From: Cyanidium caldarium
Lineage: Eukaryota; Rhodophyta; Bangiophyceae; Cyanidiales; Cyanidiaceae
NCBI GenBank assembly: GCA_026184775.1
Contig: JANCYW010000009.1
Location: 248,001-312,000, forward strand
Direction: 5' to 3'
DNA length: 64,000 nucleotides
This document shows, in pieces, positions 18,681-28,308 of the stretch. Below the pieces are notes generated by a model, which was not told the origin of the DNA, ran no database searches, and was given only the letters and a program-made list of their open reading frames with translations. The position numbers and the translations under genes were made by a program. Positions within the stretch are counted from its first letter, which is position 1, and every line of letters begins with the position of its first letter.

Positions 18681-20219
18681 ATGTGGGCAGGTCGATCGGC
18701 GGTAGGACGCCTTGTGGGGCGCTGTTGGCGGGCGGTGGATGGGGTGCGGGATCGGTCTGCGATGCGGACGGCGGCGGAACGGGCGATGCTGACGGGTTGG
18801 CGGACGGTACGGACGCGATGGGGTGTGGCTTTGGGAGCGCGTCCGGTGTCGGAAGTGCCGTTGGCGGCTATGGCGGCGACGCGACTGCGAGTGGAGCAGT
18901 TGGGTTGGCGGCGTGATGGATTGGCGTCGACGACCGGTGGACAGGGTTGGGGACGGCCGATGCGCCGTTACGCGGCCACTTCTGCGCACCCAAAGGCGGC
19001 TGCCAACGCCGAGGCGGTGCAACTGGTGTCGGTGCCGACTATGGGGGAGTCGATCACCGAGGGCACCGTGGTGGCGCTGTTGAAACAGCCGGGTGATCCC
19101 GTCGAGGAGGATGAAGTGGTGGTGCAGCTGGAGACCGACAAGGTGACGGTGGACGTGCGCTCTCCGGCGGCGGGGGTGGTGCGGGAGGTACTGGCGGCTG
19201 AGGGTGATAACGTGGAGGTCGGTGCTGGTTTGTTCAAGGTGGAGGTGGGCGCCGAGGCCGCTGCACGTCCGCGACCGAAACCGGCCAAGGAGTCGGAAGC
19301 CGCCGAGTCCGACGATCGGCCGGCGGCGGCATCCATGGATCCGCCAGAGGAGCCGGCACCGACGTACGCGACACCGCCACCGCCGCCACCCGATGTGGAA
19401 AAGGGCGAAGAGCACGCCGAGGCGGCGGCCGCGCAACTGAACGGGCGTTCGGTGGTGCAGCGCGGCTCGGCGGCGGCAGCGGCCGGCCAAGCCATGCTGC
19501 AGACGGACACCTTTGGCGAGCGCCGCGTGCCCATGAGTCGCATGCGTCGTCGCATCGCCGAACGATTGAAGCAGGCGCAGAACACCGCCGCCATGCTGAC
19601 CACCTTCAACGAATGCGACCTGTCCAGCCTGGCGGAGATGCGCTCCAGCTTCAAAGAGTCGTTCGAGAAGCGCTACGGCACCAAACTCGGGTACATGAGC
19701 GCGTTCGTCAAGGCGGCCGCCATCGCCCTGGAGGAGCAGGCCGAGGTGAACGCGCTGATCGACGGCAACGACATTGTGTACCGCGACTATATCGACATCT
19801 CGGTGGCGGTGAGCACCCCCACCGGTCTCATGGCACCGGTGTTGCGCGGCGTGGAGAACATGAGCTTTGCCGACATCGAGCGGCAGCTGGCGGACTTTGG
19901 CAAACGCGCCCGCGACGGCCAAATCCAGTTGGAGGAGCTGCAAGGCGGCACCTTTACCATATCCAACGGCGGCGTGTTCGGCAGTCTGCTCAGCACACCC
20001 ATTATCAACATGCCGCAGTCGGCCATTCTGGGCATGCACGCCATCCAGCGCCGTCCGGTCGCGGTGAACGAGCAGATCGTGGTCCGGCCCATGATGTACC
20101 TGGCGCTCTCCTACGACCATCGCCTCATCGACGGCCGGGAGGCGGTCACCTTTCTGCGGCGCATCAAGGCGCTTATCGAAGACCCCAGACGCATGCTGGT
20201 GGGCGTGTACGGATTCTGA
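18681..20219 (+). CDS. DLST: Dihydrolipoamide succinyltransferase (2-oxoglutarate dehydrogenase E2)
   Basis: About 512 aa. Order: mitochondrial-type presequence, one lipoyl domain with the lipoylated Lys in [10 protein letters not shown], a long Pro/Ala/Glu linker, and the catalytic acyltransferase domain ending with [20 protein letters not shown], which contains the active-site His and Asp. The linker has no peripheral-subunit-binding domain, as expected for eukaryotic DLST and unlike PDH E2. The enzyme transfers succinyl groups to CoA in the TCA cycle. ATG 18681 ([15 protein letters not shown]) gives an Arg-rich N-terminus; an upstream in-frame ATG at 18597 cannot be ruled out. Confidence 0.95.
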   Translation: MWAGRSAVGRLVGRCWRAVDGVRDRSAMRTAAERAMLTGWRTVRTRWGVALGARPVSEVPLAAMAATRLRVEQLGWRRDGLASTTGGQGWGRPMRRYAATSAHPKAAANAEAVQLVSVPTMGESITEGTVVALLKQPGDPVEEDEVVVQLETDKVTVDVRSPAAGVVREVLAAEGDNVEVGAGLFKVEVGAEAAARPRPKPAKESEAAESDDRPAAASMDPPEEPAPTYATPPPPPPDVEKGEEHAEAAAAQLNGRSVVQRGSAAAAAGQAMLQTDTFGERRVPMSRMRRRIAERLKQAQNTAAMLTTFNECDLSSLAEMRSSFKESFEKRYGTKLGYMSAFVKAAAIALEEQAEVNALIDGNDIVYRDYIDISVAVSTPTGLMAPVLRGVENMSFADIERQLADFGKRARDGQIQLEELQGGTFTISNGGVFGSLLSTPIINMPQSAILGMHAIQRRPVAVNEQIVVRPMMYLALSYDHRLIDGREAVTFLRRIKALIEDPRRMLVGVYGF

Positions 20220-20292
20220 ACGCCTGTGCTTCTGTGGGTACCCCAGCAGTGTGTAGCTGAACCTCCCTCCCCGAATACAGTTGGCGTCCACC

Positions 20293-20298
20293 AAAAAA
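20293..20298 (-). terminator. RNA polymerase III terminator of the permuted tRNA gene
   Basis: A run of six T on the minus strand lies 11 nt after the last nucleotide of the tRNA 5' half, the expected place for Pol III termination. Confidence 0.75.
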
Positions 20299-20308
20299 GC
20301 ACGGCCCG

Positions 20309-20425
20309 TGGGAATCTTCCATGTTGCCACTACACCAGCAGCGCGGTCGCTCTGCGCTGCCCGGGAATCGTGGGGGGCGCTCCACAGGGTACTCGTACCC
20401 GCAGCGCGAACCCGGGGCAGAAGAA
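20309..20425 (-). tRNA. trnG-CCC: Permuted tRNA-Gly(CCC) gene with an additional intron in the T-loop
   Basis: Read on the minus strand, the 3' half comes first. It starts with T38 (20425), then anticodon-stem TCTTC, variable loop TGCC, T-stem CCGGG and loop TTCG; after a 38-nt intron (20406-20369) it resumes with ATT, T-stem CCCGG, acceptor GCAGCGC and discriminator A (20353). An 8-nt spacer (20352-20345) follows. Then comes the 5' half: acceptor GCGCTGC (20344), D-arm TGGTGTAGTGGCAACATG, anticodon stem GAAGA and loop TTCCCA ending at A37 (20309). Acceptor stem (7/7), anticodon stem (5/5) and T-stem (5/5) pair perfectly, and the 71-nt mature form matches tRNA-Gly-CCC. The permutation joint is at the canonical intron site 37/38. 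The T-loop intron contains a perfect hairpin (GGGTAC/GTACCC) and splits the B box. Confidence 0.9.
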
Positions 20426-20570
20426 GACTCCGCGGCATGTATTAGACCCGTGGCCACCGAACAAGCTATAAAGCACCGCGGCGCGACCGTCTCGGGTGCG
20501 CGTTTCGAGTCCCAGGTGGTGCCTCTCCCACCATCACTTCTCCCGTGTTCCGTCGCCGCCATTTCGCTTC

Positions 20571-21401
20571 ATGTTTCCTGCTGGCAAGCGTCCGAGTGTG
20601 CAGGGCGTGTCGGTGCTGCGGCGTTACGAGCGGGAGTTGTTGGAGGTGTTGGGCAAGGGCCGCTCCGCGCTCCACATCCTGCAGCGCGGCGGTGGCGCGG
20701 CGACGGCGGATGAGTCGCTACGGGCGGCACAGATGGCGCTGCAGGTAGCCAACGACATCTTGGCGCAGATGGAGTTGGAGGTGCGTACTTGTGAGGGCGA
20801 CGAGGATGAGCGGGCGGCGGCGGACACCCTGATGGACACCTGTCGGCAGTTGGTGGCGCGGTATCGGCGCGAATTGGGCACCACGCGCAGTACCGCACTG
20901 CGGGCGCAACTGTTGGGCAACGGACACGGAGCCTCGTCCGCAGTACCGCTGCTGAACGGGGAGGCGGCAGCGGCGGCGGCGGCGGCAGACGGAGAGCCCG
21001 GGGCGGACGCGGCGACGGTGTCCCGAGGGCAGCGACGTCAGATGACCGACGCCAGCACCAAGTTGCTCAAGGCGTCGCGACAACTGCAGGACTCCAAGCG
21101 GGTGCTGACGGAGACGGAGCACCTCGGTGCGGATATTCTGATGGATCTCGAGGCTCAGGGGCAGACGCTGGAAAAGTCGCGCGATCGACTCCAGGGCACC
21201 GACGGCCGATTGCAGACTGGTCGCGGCCTTATCTCTGCCATGGAGCGCACCGAGCGTGCACGGCGCTTGCTGTATATCGGGCTAATCGGTGTGGCCATTT
21301 TGGTGCTGGCGGTGGTGCTGGGGCGACACTTTTGGCCGGCAAGCAAACCGGCGGCGGTGAGTGCGGCGCCGGGTACCCTCCAGAATCACACCAAACCGTG
21401 A
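20571..21401 (+). CDS. VTI1: VTI1-type Qb-SNARE
   Basis: About 276 aa. An N-terminal helical region (YERELLEVLGKGRSALHIL and two further helices with internal low-complexity Ala) precedes a SNARE motif: LLKASRQLQDSKRVLTETEH, then LGADILMDLEAQGQTLEKSR, then DRLQGTDGRL. A single C-terminal membrane span follows (LLYIGLIGVAILVLAVVLG). The ET-E-x-(I/L)-G-x-x-I-L spacing around the zero layer is that of VTI1. VTI1 works in Golgi-to-endosome and vacuole fusion, the same pathway as VPS11 and VPS4 in this window. ATG 20571 follows a TATAAA-like sequence at about 20466. GOSR2/membrin is the alternative but fits less well. Confidence 0.8.
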   Translation: MFPAGKRPSVQGVSVLRRYERELLEVLGKGRSALHILQRGGGAATADESLRAAQMALQVANDILAQMELEVRTCEGDEDERAAADTLMDTCRQLVARYRRELGTTRSTALRAQLLGNGHGASSAVPLLNGEAAAAAAAADGEPGADAATVSRGQRRQMTDASTKLLKASRQLQDSKRVLTETEHLGADILMDLEAQGQTLEKSRDRLQGTDGRLQTGRGLISAMERTERARRLLYIGLIGVAILVLAVVLGRHFWPASKPAAVSAAPGTLQNHTKP

Positions 21402-22155
21402 ATAGACATCGAGTCTGTGTACAGAGTTGTTGGTGGGGAGAGGGGTGTGGCGACTGGCGGTGCACTGTTGGCCTTCGCGGTGGGCACCTTGGCAGGAGCT
21501 CGCTGGGTGTCTTGTCGCAGTCGAATGCGTCTACATCGTCTGGTTGATACAACGATGATGTTCGCCGGCAGGGATGTTGACGACAAACGAGGGCATCGAG
21601 CCGGACGTCTCTGCCATGGGTGAGGACAGGATCGATCGGCAGCGTTCTTACGTGGAGCGTCCTCTGTTGCACTTTCGCGTTGTCCACCATCCTGCTCATG
21701 CGGTTGCCTGCTCCACCATGCGTGGTTGGTGCGGCGTAAAGAAACGCTCTCCGTAGTTCGACGAGCGCTGGCTGCTGTGTATCCACCGCCGACGCAACCT
21801 ACCGGTACGCATTTTGGAGACGTCGCACACGACCACCACCGGCAAGCCGTCGTAGGCAAGGTGCGTCGATAATCCCCGCACAGCGAACTCCACGCCCCAT
21901 TATAGGCACCCTCAGGCGCGGTAGACGTCGATATCGTGCTTTGTCGCCGGCGAGGGAATGTGGAGCGCGTTGGCCGTCGGGGTTGCCCGTGAGAACGGCA
22001 CCGCCACAGCGCATCCATCAAGGGACTGAACATTTTCTGCAGTGTTTGGGGAAATCCTCGATCTGGACTCATTTCGCGCATGCGGCTCAGTGATTAGGGA
22101 CTTGTCGAGGCCCACGAGCGGCCGCGAGCATTCTGGTCCGCGAGGTGTCGCTGCG
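21402..22155. other. 754-bp intergenic region upstream of HEMA
   Basis: The stretch lies between VTI1 and HEMA, both rightward. It contains only short non-ATG or random frames on both strands. No tRNA or known RNA was recognised. It may include the HEMA promoter and 5' UTR; upstream of the chosen ATG the HEMA frame stays open back to 22042. Confidence 0.4.
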
Positions 22156-24024
22156 ATGTGCGCTCGCTGTTTCACCGATCTGCGCGGACGGTGCCGTGAC
22201 GCACGCCTCGGCGGCGACAGATTCTCAGAGGGCGCTACCAGCTTGTGTGGGTGCGGGGCGAACGTGTTGGGACGGCGTTTGGGTAGGGCGTGTTTTGTGA
22301 TAGTGTGCGACGGCGCCGACGAGCTGGCGATGCGCGAGCTAGGGGCAGCCACGGCCGGAGCGCGTTGCGAAATGTTGGGTTATGTGGCCGCGCCGGTGCA
22401 TCGCTTGCCGGGGGTGGCTGGCGGTCGACGAGCGCTCTCTACTTGTTGGATGGCTGGTCGGCCACGAGACCTCAGCGCGTTTTGGGGCGCGTTACTCCCG
22501 CAACGTAGAGCACACATCCTGCCACGCTCGGTGAACGCCACCGGGCTGCAGATGGCCGCGACGCACCCGGACGCTCCGGCGGCCAAGATGCCGGGCGACG
22601 GTCCCGAGAAGACCGAAGACGGAGCGGCGGCGGTGGCGGCGGCGCGCTCTACACCTGAACCGACCCGTCAGCGCAACGACGGCAGTCTGGCCGGCGACGG
22701 CTCGGTGGTAGTCATAGGCTTGTCCCACCACACCGCCAAAGTGGAAGTGCGGGAGCGCCTGGCGGTGCCGGAAGAGTTGTGGAAGAGCGCTGCGGTGCAC
22801 CTGACCGAGGCGTGTCCGTCGGTGACCGAGGTGGCGTTGCTGTCGACGTGCAACCGCTTCGAGGTGTACCTGGTGTGCAGCGACATCAAGCAGGGCATCT
22901 GGGAAGTGACGCGCTGTCTGAGCCAGCGGAGCGGCATCCCGCTGCCGGAGCTGCGTCAGAGCCTGTTCATGCTCATCAACGATGACGCGGTGTGGCATCT
23001 GTTGCGCGTGTCCGCCGGCCTCGACTCGCTGGTTGTGGGCGAGGGCCAGATTCTGTCGCAGGTGAAGCGCTGTTACGAGCTGGCGATTGAGAAAGGTGGA
23101 ATGGCGGGCAAACTGCTGACGCGCCTGTTGAACGCGTCGGTGTCGGCGGGAAAGCGGGTGCGCACCGAGACCGGCATCGCCAAGGGCGCCGTGTCCATCA
23201 GTTCGGCGGCGGTGGAGTTGATGACCATGCGCTTTGCTGAAGATCTGCTGGGCGTCGAAGACGGTTCGGAGGATTGGGAAGAACAGATGAAGCAGTCGCG
23301 CGTGTGTGTGGTCGGCGCCGGGGCCATGGCCCGCCTGCTGGTCACGCACCTGTTGGCGCGCGGTGCGCGCGCCATCACCATCGTGAACCGCAGTGCCGAA
23401 CGCGCCGAAGAGCTGATCCGCCAGTTCCCCGACGCCTCCATCGAGCGGCGCCCGATGACCGAGCTGCTGGATTGCGTGGCCGAGGCCGACGTGGTGTTCA
23501 CCTCCACCTCGGCCACCGAACCGATCCTGGACGAGTCGGCGTTGCGAGGCCATCCAGCCGTGCTCAGTGACGAGCCACGCAACCGCATGTTCATCGATAT
23601 TTCGGTGCCGCGCAACATCGCCGAAGACGTCGCCAACGTGCCCGGCGTTTACGCGTACAACGTGGACGACCTGAAAGCGGTGGTAGCGCGCAACCAGCGC
23701 CGCCGCCGTCGGCTGGTGCTGCAGGCTGAGGAACTGCTGCGTCATGAGCTGCGACAGTTCCGCAACTGGCAGTCGAGTCTGGGCTGCATCCCGGCCATCA
23801 CCAGACTGCAGGACCGCGCGGAGGAGATCCGCCTAGAGGAGCTGTCCAAGGTGATGGGCAAGCTGCACGGTATGAGCGACAAGGAGCGCGGAGTGGTAGA
23901 GCGGCTGACCAAGGGCATTGTGAACAAGCTCTTGCACGGTCCGTTGAGTCACCTTCGGGGTCTTCAAGACGTAGACGAGAGGCGTGAGACGCTTCGCAGC
24001 CTCGAGAACATGTTCAAGCTGTAA
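22156..24024 (+). CDS. HEMA: Glutamyl-tRNA reductase (plastid, tetrapyrrole synthesis)
   Basis: About 622 aa from ATG 22156. The mature enzyme begins near VVVIGLSHHTAKVEVRERLA; the catalytic cysteine sits in LLSTCNRFEVYLV, followed by VVGEGQILSQVKRCYELA, the NADPH fold (VCVVGAGAMARLLVTHL) and the C-terminal dimerisation helices. It reduces glutamyl-tRNA to glutamate-1-semialdehyde, the first committed step of plastid 5-aminolevulinate synthesis for heme and chlorophyll. Roughly 170 residues precede the catalytic domain, more than a normal transit peptide; internal ATGs at 22330 and about 22372 would give shorter, more typical leaders. The presence of this C5-pathway gene marks the host as plastid-bearing. 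Confidence 0.95.
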   Translation: MCARCFTDLRGRCRDARLGGDRFSEGATSLCGCGANVLGRRLGRACFVIVCDGADELAMRELGAATAGARCEMLGYVAAPVHRLPGVAGGRRALSTCWMAGRPRDLSAFWGALLPQRRAHILPRSVNATGLQMAATHPDAPAAKMPGDGPEKTEDGAAAVAAARSTPEPTRQRNDGSLAGDGSVVVIGLSHHTAKVEVRERLAVPEELWKSAAVHLTEACPSVTEVALLSTCNRFEVYLVCSDIKQGIWEVTRCLSQRSGIPLPELRQSLFMLINDDAVWHLLRVSAGLDSLVVGEGQILSQVKRCYELAIEKGGMAGKLLTRLLNASVSAGKRVRTETGIAKGAVSISSAAVELMTMRFAEDLLGVEDGSEDWEEQMKQSRVCVVGAGAMARLLVTHLLARGARAITIVNRSAERAEELIRQFPDASIERRPMTELLDCVAEADVVFTSTSATEPILDESALRGHPAVLSDEPRNRMFIDISVPRNIAEDVANVPGVYAYNVDDLKAVVARNQRRRRRLVLQAEELLRHELRQFRNWQSSLGCIPAITRLQDRAEEIRLEELSKVMGKLHGMSDKERGVVERLTKGIVNKLLHGPLSHLRGLQDVDERRETLRSLENMFKL

Positions 24025-24262
24025 AAAGTGCAGTCCATGTTGCTGGTCTATGGGGGCGAGGAACGTCTGGTGCGCACCGCGCCGTCGCTGGCGGGGCGCG
24101 AGGGAGACGACCATCCACGAGTCATTCTGCAAGCGATGTTTATCACGTCGGCCACTGGCAGATCTGTGTCCGCGCCGGTGGCTGTTGGCCGTGAGCGTGG
24201 AACGCACGAGCTGGGGCGTTCGAGAATCCCGACGCGCGCTGCACATCTTTCACGCTCGCCGT

Positions 24263-24919
24263 TCACTCGTTGCTCTCGGCGCGGCGCGTGCGCCTTCGGC
24301 GCGACTTCTCGCCCGCCGCCCCGGTCTCGGCCCGCTTCATCTCCTCGGCGGTGAGGCCGATCTCTTTCAGACGACGCTCCTCGGCGCGGTGCGCCTTGCG
24401 CTCGCGGACCATCTTGTTCTTAATGCGGCGCGCCTCCAGCTGCTCCGCGATGACCTTCTCGCGGGCCTTCTCGGCTTGCGCACGATGAATGTGATCCATC
24501 AGCACCCGCTTGTTTTTGAACACGTTCCCCTTGCAACGCAAGTATAGCTCGTGATAGAGATGGCGGTCGATCTTGCCCTTGGCGCGGTATTTCCGCAGCA
24601 TATGCCGCAACACGCGCTGCCGCCGCATCCACACCACCTTTTGCGGCAGACGCGCGTCGCGCGTACCCTTGCGCTTACCGGGGCCGCTGTGCCGGCCCTT
24701 ACGCTTGGCCGCCAGGCGCTCGCGCACCCGCGCCCGCGAGTGCATCGCCGGCGGCTTGACGATGAGCAATCCATCTTTCAGCAGCTTGCGCACGGACTGG
24801 CGCGAATTGGCGAGTGCGATGCTTTTGATCTCGCGCGGATCAGCCCAGATTTTGTTGCGGCCCACGCTGCGCACGGACGCTGCCAGACGCTTTTGCAGCG
24901 CCAGCGACACGGTCACCAT
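24263..24919 (-). CDS. RPL19: 60S ribosomal protein L19 (eL19)
   Basis: 218 aa from ATG 24919. The start [16 protein letters not shown], the segment [40 protein letters not shown] and [16 protein letters not shown] are diagnostic of eL19. The extended basic C-terminal helix ([20 protein letters not shown]...) is complete. It is a structural protein of the large cytosolic ribosomal subunit. The frame is open upstream to 25165, but the family start fits 24919 exactly. No intron. Convergent with HEMA. Confidence 0.96.
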   Translation of the reverse strand: MVTVSLALQKRLAASVRSVGRNKIWADPREIKSIALANSRQSVRKLLKDGLLIVKPPAMHSRARVRERLAAKRKGRHSGPGKRKGTRDARLPQKVVWMRRQRVLRHMLRKYRAKGKIDRHLYHELYLRCKGNVFKNKRVLMDHIHRAQAEKAREKVIAEQLEARRIKNKMVRERKAHRAEERRLKEIGLTAEEMKRAETGAAGEKSRRRRTRRAESNE

Positions 24920-25179
24920 CGCGGGCGCTCCGACACACGACGGAGTGTGGGCGTTTCCAGAGCAGTGTGGGCGCTGCGCTGAGGGTAAGAACCAAAGAAG
25001 ACGCGAGGATGCTTTGCAGTAAGCTCCCCCTGGGATTCTCACGGTCTTCCCTGCACCCACCTCACCGAGTGACGCGTCCAGGTGACGGCGTGCCGGGCTG
25101 CCAGGAGCCGCGACAACGGAAACGGTAGCGATGACCGCGAGGGAGCCACGCGCGGCGCCAGACACGACGGAGCCGAACT

Positions 25180-26448
25180 ATGACAAAGTTACCCCGCATG
25201 GCGAACGAGCGTTTCGAGTGGGCTGGACCTGCCGCGCGACCTTCGCCTCCCTCTACCGTGGACATATCGTTTCCAAGTCTGCCCACATTCCTTGAGCACA
25301 GCAACCGCTGCCGCATGCCCGGCGGTGAGCCGCCGAACGCTGCTGCCGCAGATGATGCACAGGGCGAACACCGGCGGGGAATAGAGAGCTACACCGACGC
25401 GTTCGACGCATGGGCGAGGGCAAGAAACGAACTGGAGCAGCAGTTGCGCACCCGCGAACAGCAGCTGGCGGCGGTGCAGCGGCTGCTCAGCGAAAAGCAA
25501 CGGCCGAACGGTGACGCGATTCGGTTCAGTTTGGCGGAATTGTCGACGGCACAGGGCAAGCTAGAGGCGGAACGTGGGGTGCTGCGAAGAACGCTGGTGG
25601 AGCACGAGCACCAGCGACCGCGGCCAACGGCTGCGCCCAAGTTGCCGTTGGCGGAAATTGACCGAGTACTGGGCATTGTGGGCAGCGAGCGCAGTGCTCA
25701 CGATGGCGGTGACGAGGGGCCAGAACCGGCCGGCGCCCAATCGCCGACGACACTCGCGCTGGCACAGCTGCACACGGAGGAGGTGGCTGCGCGGTTTGTC
25801 GAGACGCGGGAGACGGTTCAGGCAGCGCTGCAGGTGGCCCAAACCATGTTCAGTGCGCGCAGCACGACAGATGGGAAGGACGATGGCACGGAGGGTGCGG
25901 TCGGCGCCGAGTACACGGTCATGCTACCCGATATGGATGCGGCGAAGCTGGCACAGGCTCCGTCGCCTTGGCCGCGCATCGGTCTGCAACACCTGCAAGC
26001 GGCACACGGCAAGACGGCCGCGCGGCTGCACGGCGAGTACGCCGCCATTCTGCAGCCGGATGTGCGTACACCGTTTCAGAGCGTGGACGATGTGTGGAAC
26101 CGGCTGCTGCCGTATCACCTTTTCTACGGCCAACTGGCGCCGGACCAGCAGCAGCAAACCGTGAATGCAGCTGAGCTGTCAAGGGCCGATGCCAAGGGGC
26201 AACAAGAGCAGCCCGGTGAGACAACGCCGCAGACGGTGTCGCGCCTGACGGTGCTGGAACAACGTCTCGGTCGATATCTGGAGCGGGTTGGTGACTCGGA
26301 GGCCTCTTGTCAGCTGCTCGTCGATCAAGCGGCGCTACAGGGGAGTCGAAGGGAAGCACACGGTGTGCCGAGCGCCGCCGCCGAGGCAGTGCGGGAATCG
26401 CAGTATGTGGCGGCCGGGAAGCAGGTACCTGCGCCCGCGCTGCCCTGA
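25180..26448 (+). CDS. GLTSCR1-domain protein (putative SWI/SNF subunit)
   Basis: About 422 aa. A segment near residues 275-330 (LHGEYAAILQPDVRTPFQSVDDVWNRLLPYHLFYG) matches the conserved GLTSCR1 (BICRA) region, whose core is ...P-D-x-x-T-P-F-x-S-x-x-D-x-x-x-R-L-L-P-Y-H. In animals this domain marks non-canonical BAF complexes, and plant BRIP1/2 carry it in BRM-containing complexes. The rest is coiled coil (residues about 75-115) and low-complexity sequence. The start is uncertain: ATGs at 25180, 25198 and 25315 are in frame. Nuclear function is inferred from the family. Confidence 0.65.
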   Translation: MTKLPRMANERFEWAGPAARPSPPSTVDISFPSLPTFLEHSNRCRMPGGEPPNAAAADDAQGEHRRGIESYTDAFDAWARARNELEQQLRTREQQLAAVQRLLSEKQRPNGDAIRFSLAELSTAQGKLEAERGVLRRTLVEHEHQRPRPTAAPKLPLAEIDRVLGIVGSERSAHDGGDEGPEPAGAQSPTTLALAQLHTEEVAARFVETRETVQAALQVAQTMFSARSTTDGKDDGTEGAVGAEYTVMLPDMDAAKLAQAPSPWPRIGLQHLQAAHGKTAARLHGEYAAILQPDVRTPFQSVDDVWNRLLPYHLFYGQLAPDQQQQTVNAAELSRADAKGQQEQPGETTPQTVSRLTVLEQRLGRYLERVGDSEASCQLLVDQAALQGSRREAHGVPSAAAEAVRESQYVAAGKQVPAPALP

Positions 26449-26614
26449 CCCGAGCGCTTGCCGAGAGCGCACGGTCGGGGTGACTGTGTGGCGACGCCGT
26501 GCAAAAGATCGCCTGCGCTCCATCGCTACGAGTTCATTTTTTACCTTTTTGACACGAGCATGAATCGGCGTCGATTGTCTTCGAAAATGGCGACGTCGAC
26601 GACGACGGCCTCGT

Positions 26615-28024
26615 CTAGGCCAGCGCCAGATGCGTTGGCGGCTGAATGTTGGCGTAGAAGCGGGCGCGCTCGGGGCTCACCAGTCGGCTTTGGATTTTCG
26701 ACCGGAATCCGCTTTTCATGACGCCGTCGCGGTAATATCGGCGCATGCACGGCAGCACCTCCACGGGCGAGGCCGGTGCTACCACCACGCGCGCGATGGT
26801 GGGCAGGCGACAGACGCCGTGACCCTCGTACTCGACGGTCTCGCCGCGCCAGAAGCGCAAGACGCGGAAACGCCGGCGCTTGCGGACGCCGCCGATGTCG
26901 TCGTGCGTGAGCGGCACCTCCACCTGCGTCCGATTGGCGAGGTACGCGTCGATCTCGGCCGGCTTCATAAACGCGGAGGTGTGTGAACGCGGCCGACGCG
27001 CCGGCTTTGGCGTGTTTGTCGCCGCATGCTCCGGCTTCGCACACGCTTCCAGCAACGCTCGTTCATCGTGATCCGAACGAGATAGCTGGTCGGCAAACGC
27101 GTCGGCGCTGGTGTCTTCCACGCTCGACATCGGTCCGGGGCTCTCGACATCGATCGTGGAGAGGAACGAGCTCATCGGCGGCGGTGTGCGCAGCGCGGCC
27201 AACTGCGGCGAGTCGGGCGCCGGCGTCATCGCCCCCAGGGAGCCGCGACGCGACTGCTCGTAATAAGCATCGGCGGCGCCGTCGTCCGAAATGGGCTGCC
27301 CCTCCGTCTTGGTGGCGTTGGGTGATTCCACTCGCGGACTCCACTCGGCAGCCGCCGAGGTGTCCATCACGGCGGTGTGCGCCCGCTTCCGCCCGCGCCG
27401 AAATCGCAAGCCGCATTCGACATGTACGGCATCCACAGCGTGCTCGGTGGTCAGGCTAGTGACGTCGTCGCAGCCAGCATCGCCACCCCATCCAAATTGC
27501 AGCGCTTGTGCCACTGGATCGCTTGGACTGTCGCCGACCTGGTGGGCGCTCTGCGGACGGTGAGCTGCAGTGCCGCCATCTCGTTGAGCGGAAGCTTGGA
27601 CGCGGAAACTGCGACACGCCGTCCAAAACTCGCGCACATCCTCCAAGCCATAAACATCCACGCGCAAGCGCCTAGGTGGCACCAGCCCGGTGCGCCGCCC
27701 GCGCAACACCCGGCGCGCAGGACCGACGCCCTTGGCGTCCTGTGCCAGTTCGCCGTGGGTGACGTCGGAGGTGTCCGACTCCCAGGAGCAGTCGCTCAAC
27801 GCCGGCGAACCGGAGGCCGTCTGACGACCCGTGTCCGGCAAGTGCCCCACTACCTTGGCCAAGCGGTCGAGCCGCTCCCGAGCCGCTATGCCGGCGCCTG
27901 CGCCATGCTCTTGGCGACGTCGGCTCCAGGTCGAGCCCTGCGACAGCGAGAATGCCGCTGCGCTCTCCTCCTCCTGAAAGTTACGTAGACGAACAAGTTC
28001 GGCAAGCGTCAACCGAGAATCCAT
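26615..28024 (-). CDS. CENP-C-like centromere protein candidate
   Basis: About 469 aa. Most of the chain is disordered and Ser/Ala-rich. Near the C-terminus lies VRKRRRFRVLRFWRGETVEY, which resembles the CENP-C motif (R-R-S-x-R-x-x-x-x-P-x-x-[YFW]-W-x-x-E-x-x-x-Y), followed by VCRLPTIARVVV where CENP-C proteins begin a cupin domain; only about 60 residues follow, too few for a full cupin. An N-terminal amphipathic helix (MDSRLTLAELVRLRNFQEEE) could be a kinetochore-binding segment. CENP-C links CENP-A nucleosomes to the kinetochore. The assignment rests on one short motif in which the usual Ser and Pro are replaced; the alternative is an unrelated basic nuclear protein. ATG 28024 chosen; the frame opens further upstream. 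Confidence 0.45.
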   Translation of the reverse strand: MDSRLTLAELVRLRNFQEEESAAAFSLSQGSTWSRRRQEHGAGAGIAARERLDRLAKVVGHLPDTGRQTASGSPALSDCSWESDTSDVTHGELAQDAKGVGPARRVLRGRRTGLVPPRRLRVDVYGLEDVREFWTACRSFRVQASAQRDGGTAAHRPQSAHQVGDSPSDPVAQALQFGWGGDAGCDDVTSLTTEHAVDAVHVECGLRFRRGRKRAHTAVMDTSAAAEWSPRVESPNATKTEGQPISDDGAADAYYEQSRRGSLGAMTPAPDSPQLAALRTPPPMSSFLSTIDVESPGPMSSVEDTSADAFADQLSRSDHDERALLEACAKPEHAATNTPKPARRPRSHTSAFMKPAEIDAYLANRTQVEVPLTHDDIGGVRKRRRFRVLRFWRGETVEYEGHGVCRLPTIARVVVAPASPVEVLPCMRRYYRDGVMKSGFRSKIQSRLVSPERARFYANIQPPTHLALA

Positions 28025-28308
28025 GTTGCCGGCGGTTTCGGACGAATCTCGACACACGCTGCGTGCGCAACACCAACGCCAGCAACTGCAACCGCAGACC
28101 CGGGGGTGGGCAGCGGAGGTTCGCCAGTCGCTCCGCGGAATAACGGCCACTTGCGGCGGTGCCGATTTGGCGCCAACAAATTCGTAACGGTTCGATTTCG
28201 GTCCGTTTCCCCAAGCGCCCATCTGGAGCCCGCAGACGACTGCCCGACCCGGGTGCGGGGGCAACCAGCGTTTTCTTGTACAGCCACTTTGCAGTGTCCA
28301 TTTTCTGC

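Noticed and set aside
21386-22081. 231-codon minus-strand frame between VTI1 and HEMA
   Set aside because: Composition is random-like, with Arg/Ser/Pro bias and no motif; overlapping frames of similar quality exist.
28190-28210. GGTTCGATTTC resembling a Pol III B box
   Set aside because: The T-stem has a mismatch, and the required acceptor partner is absent; it lies in the PAH promoter region.
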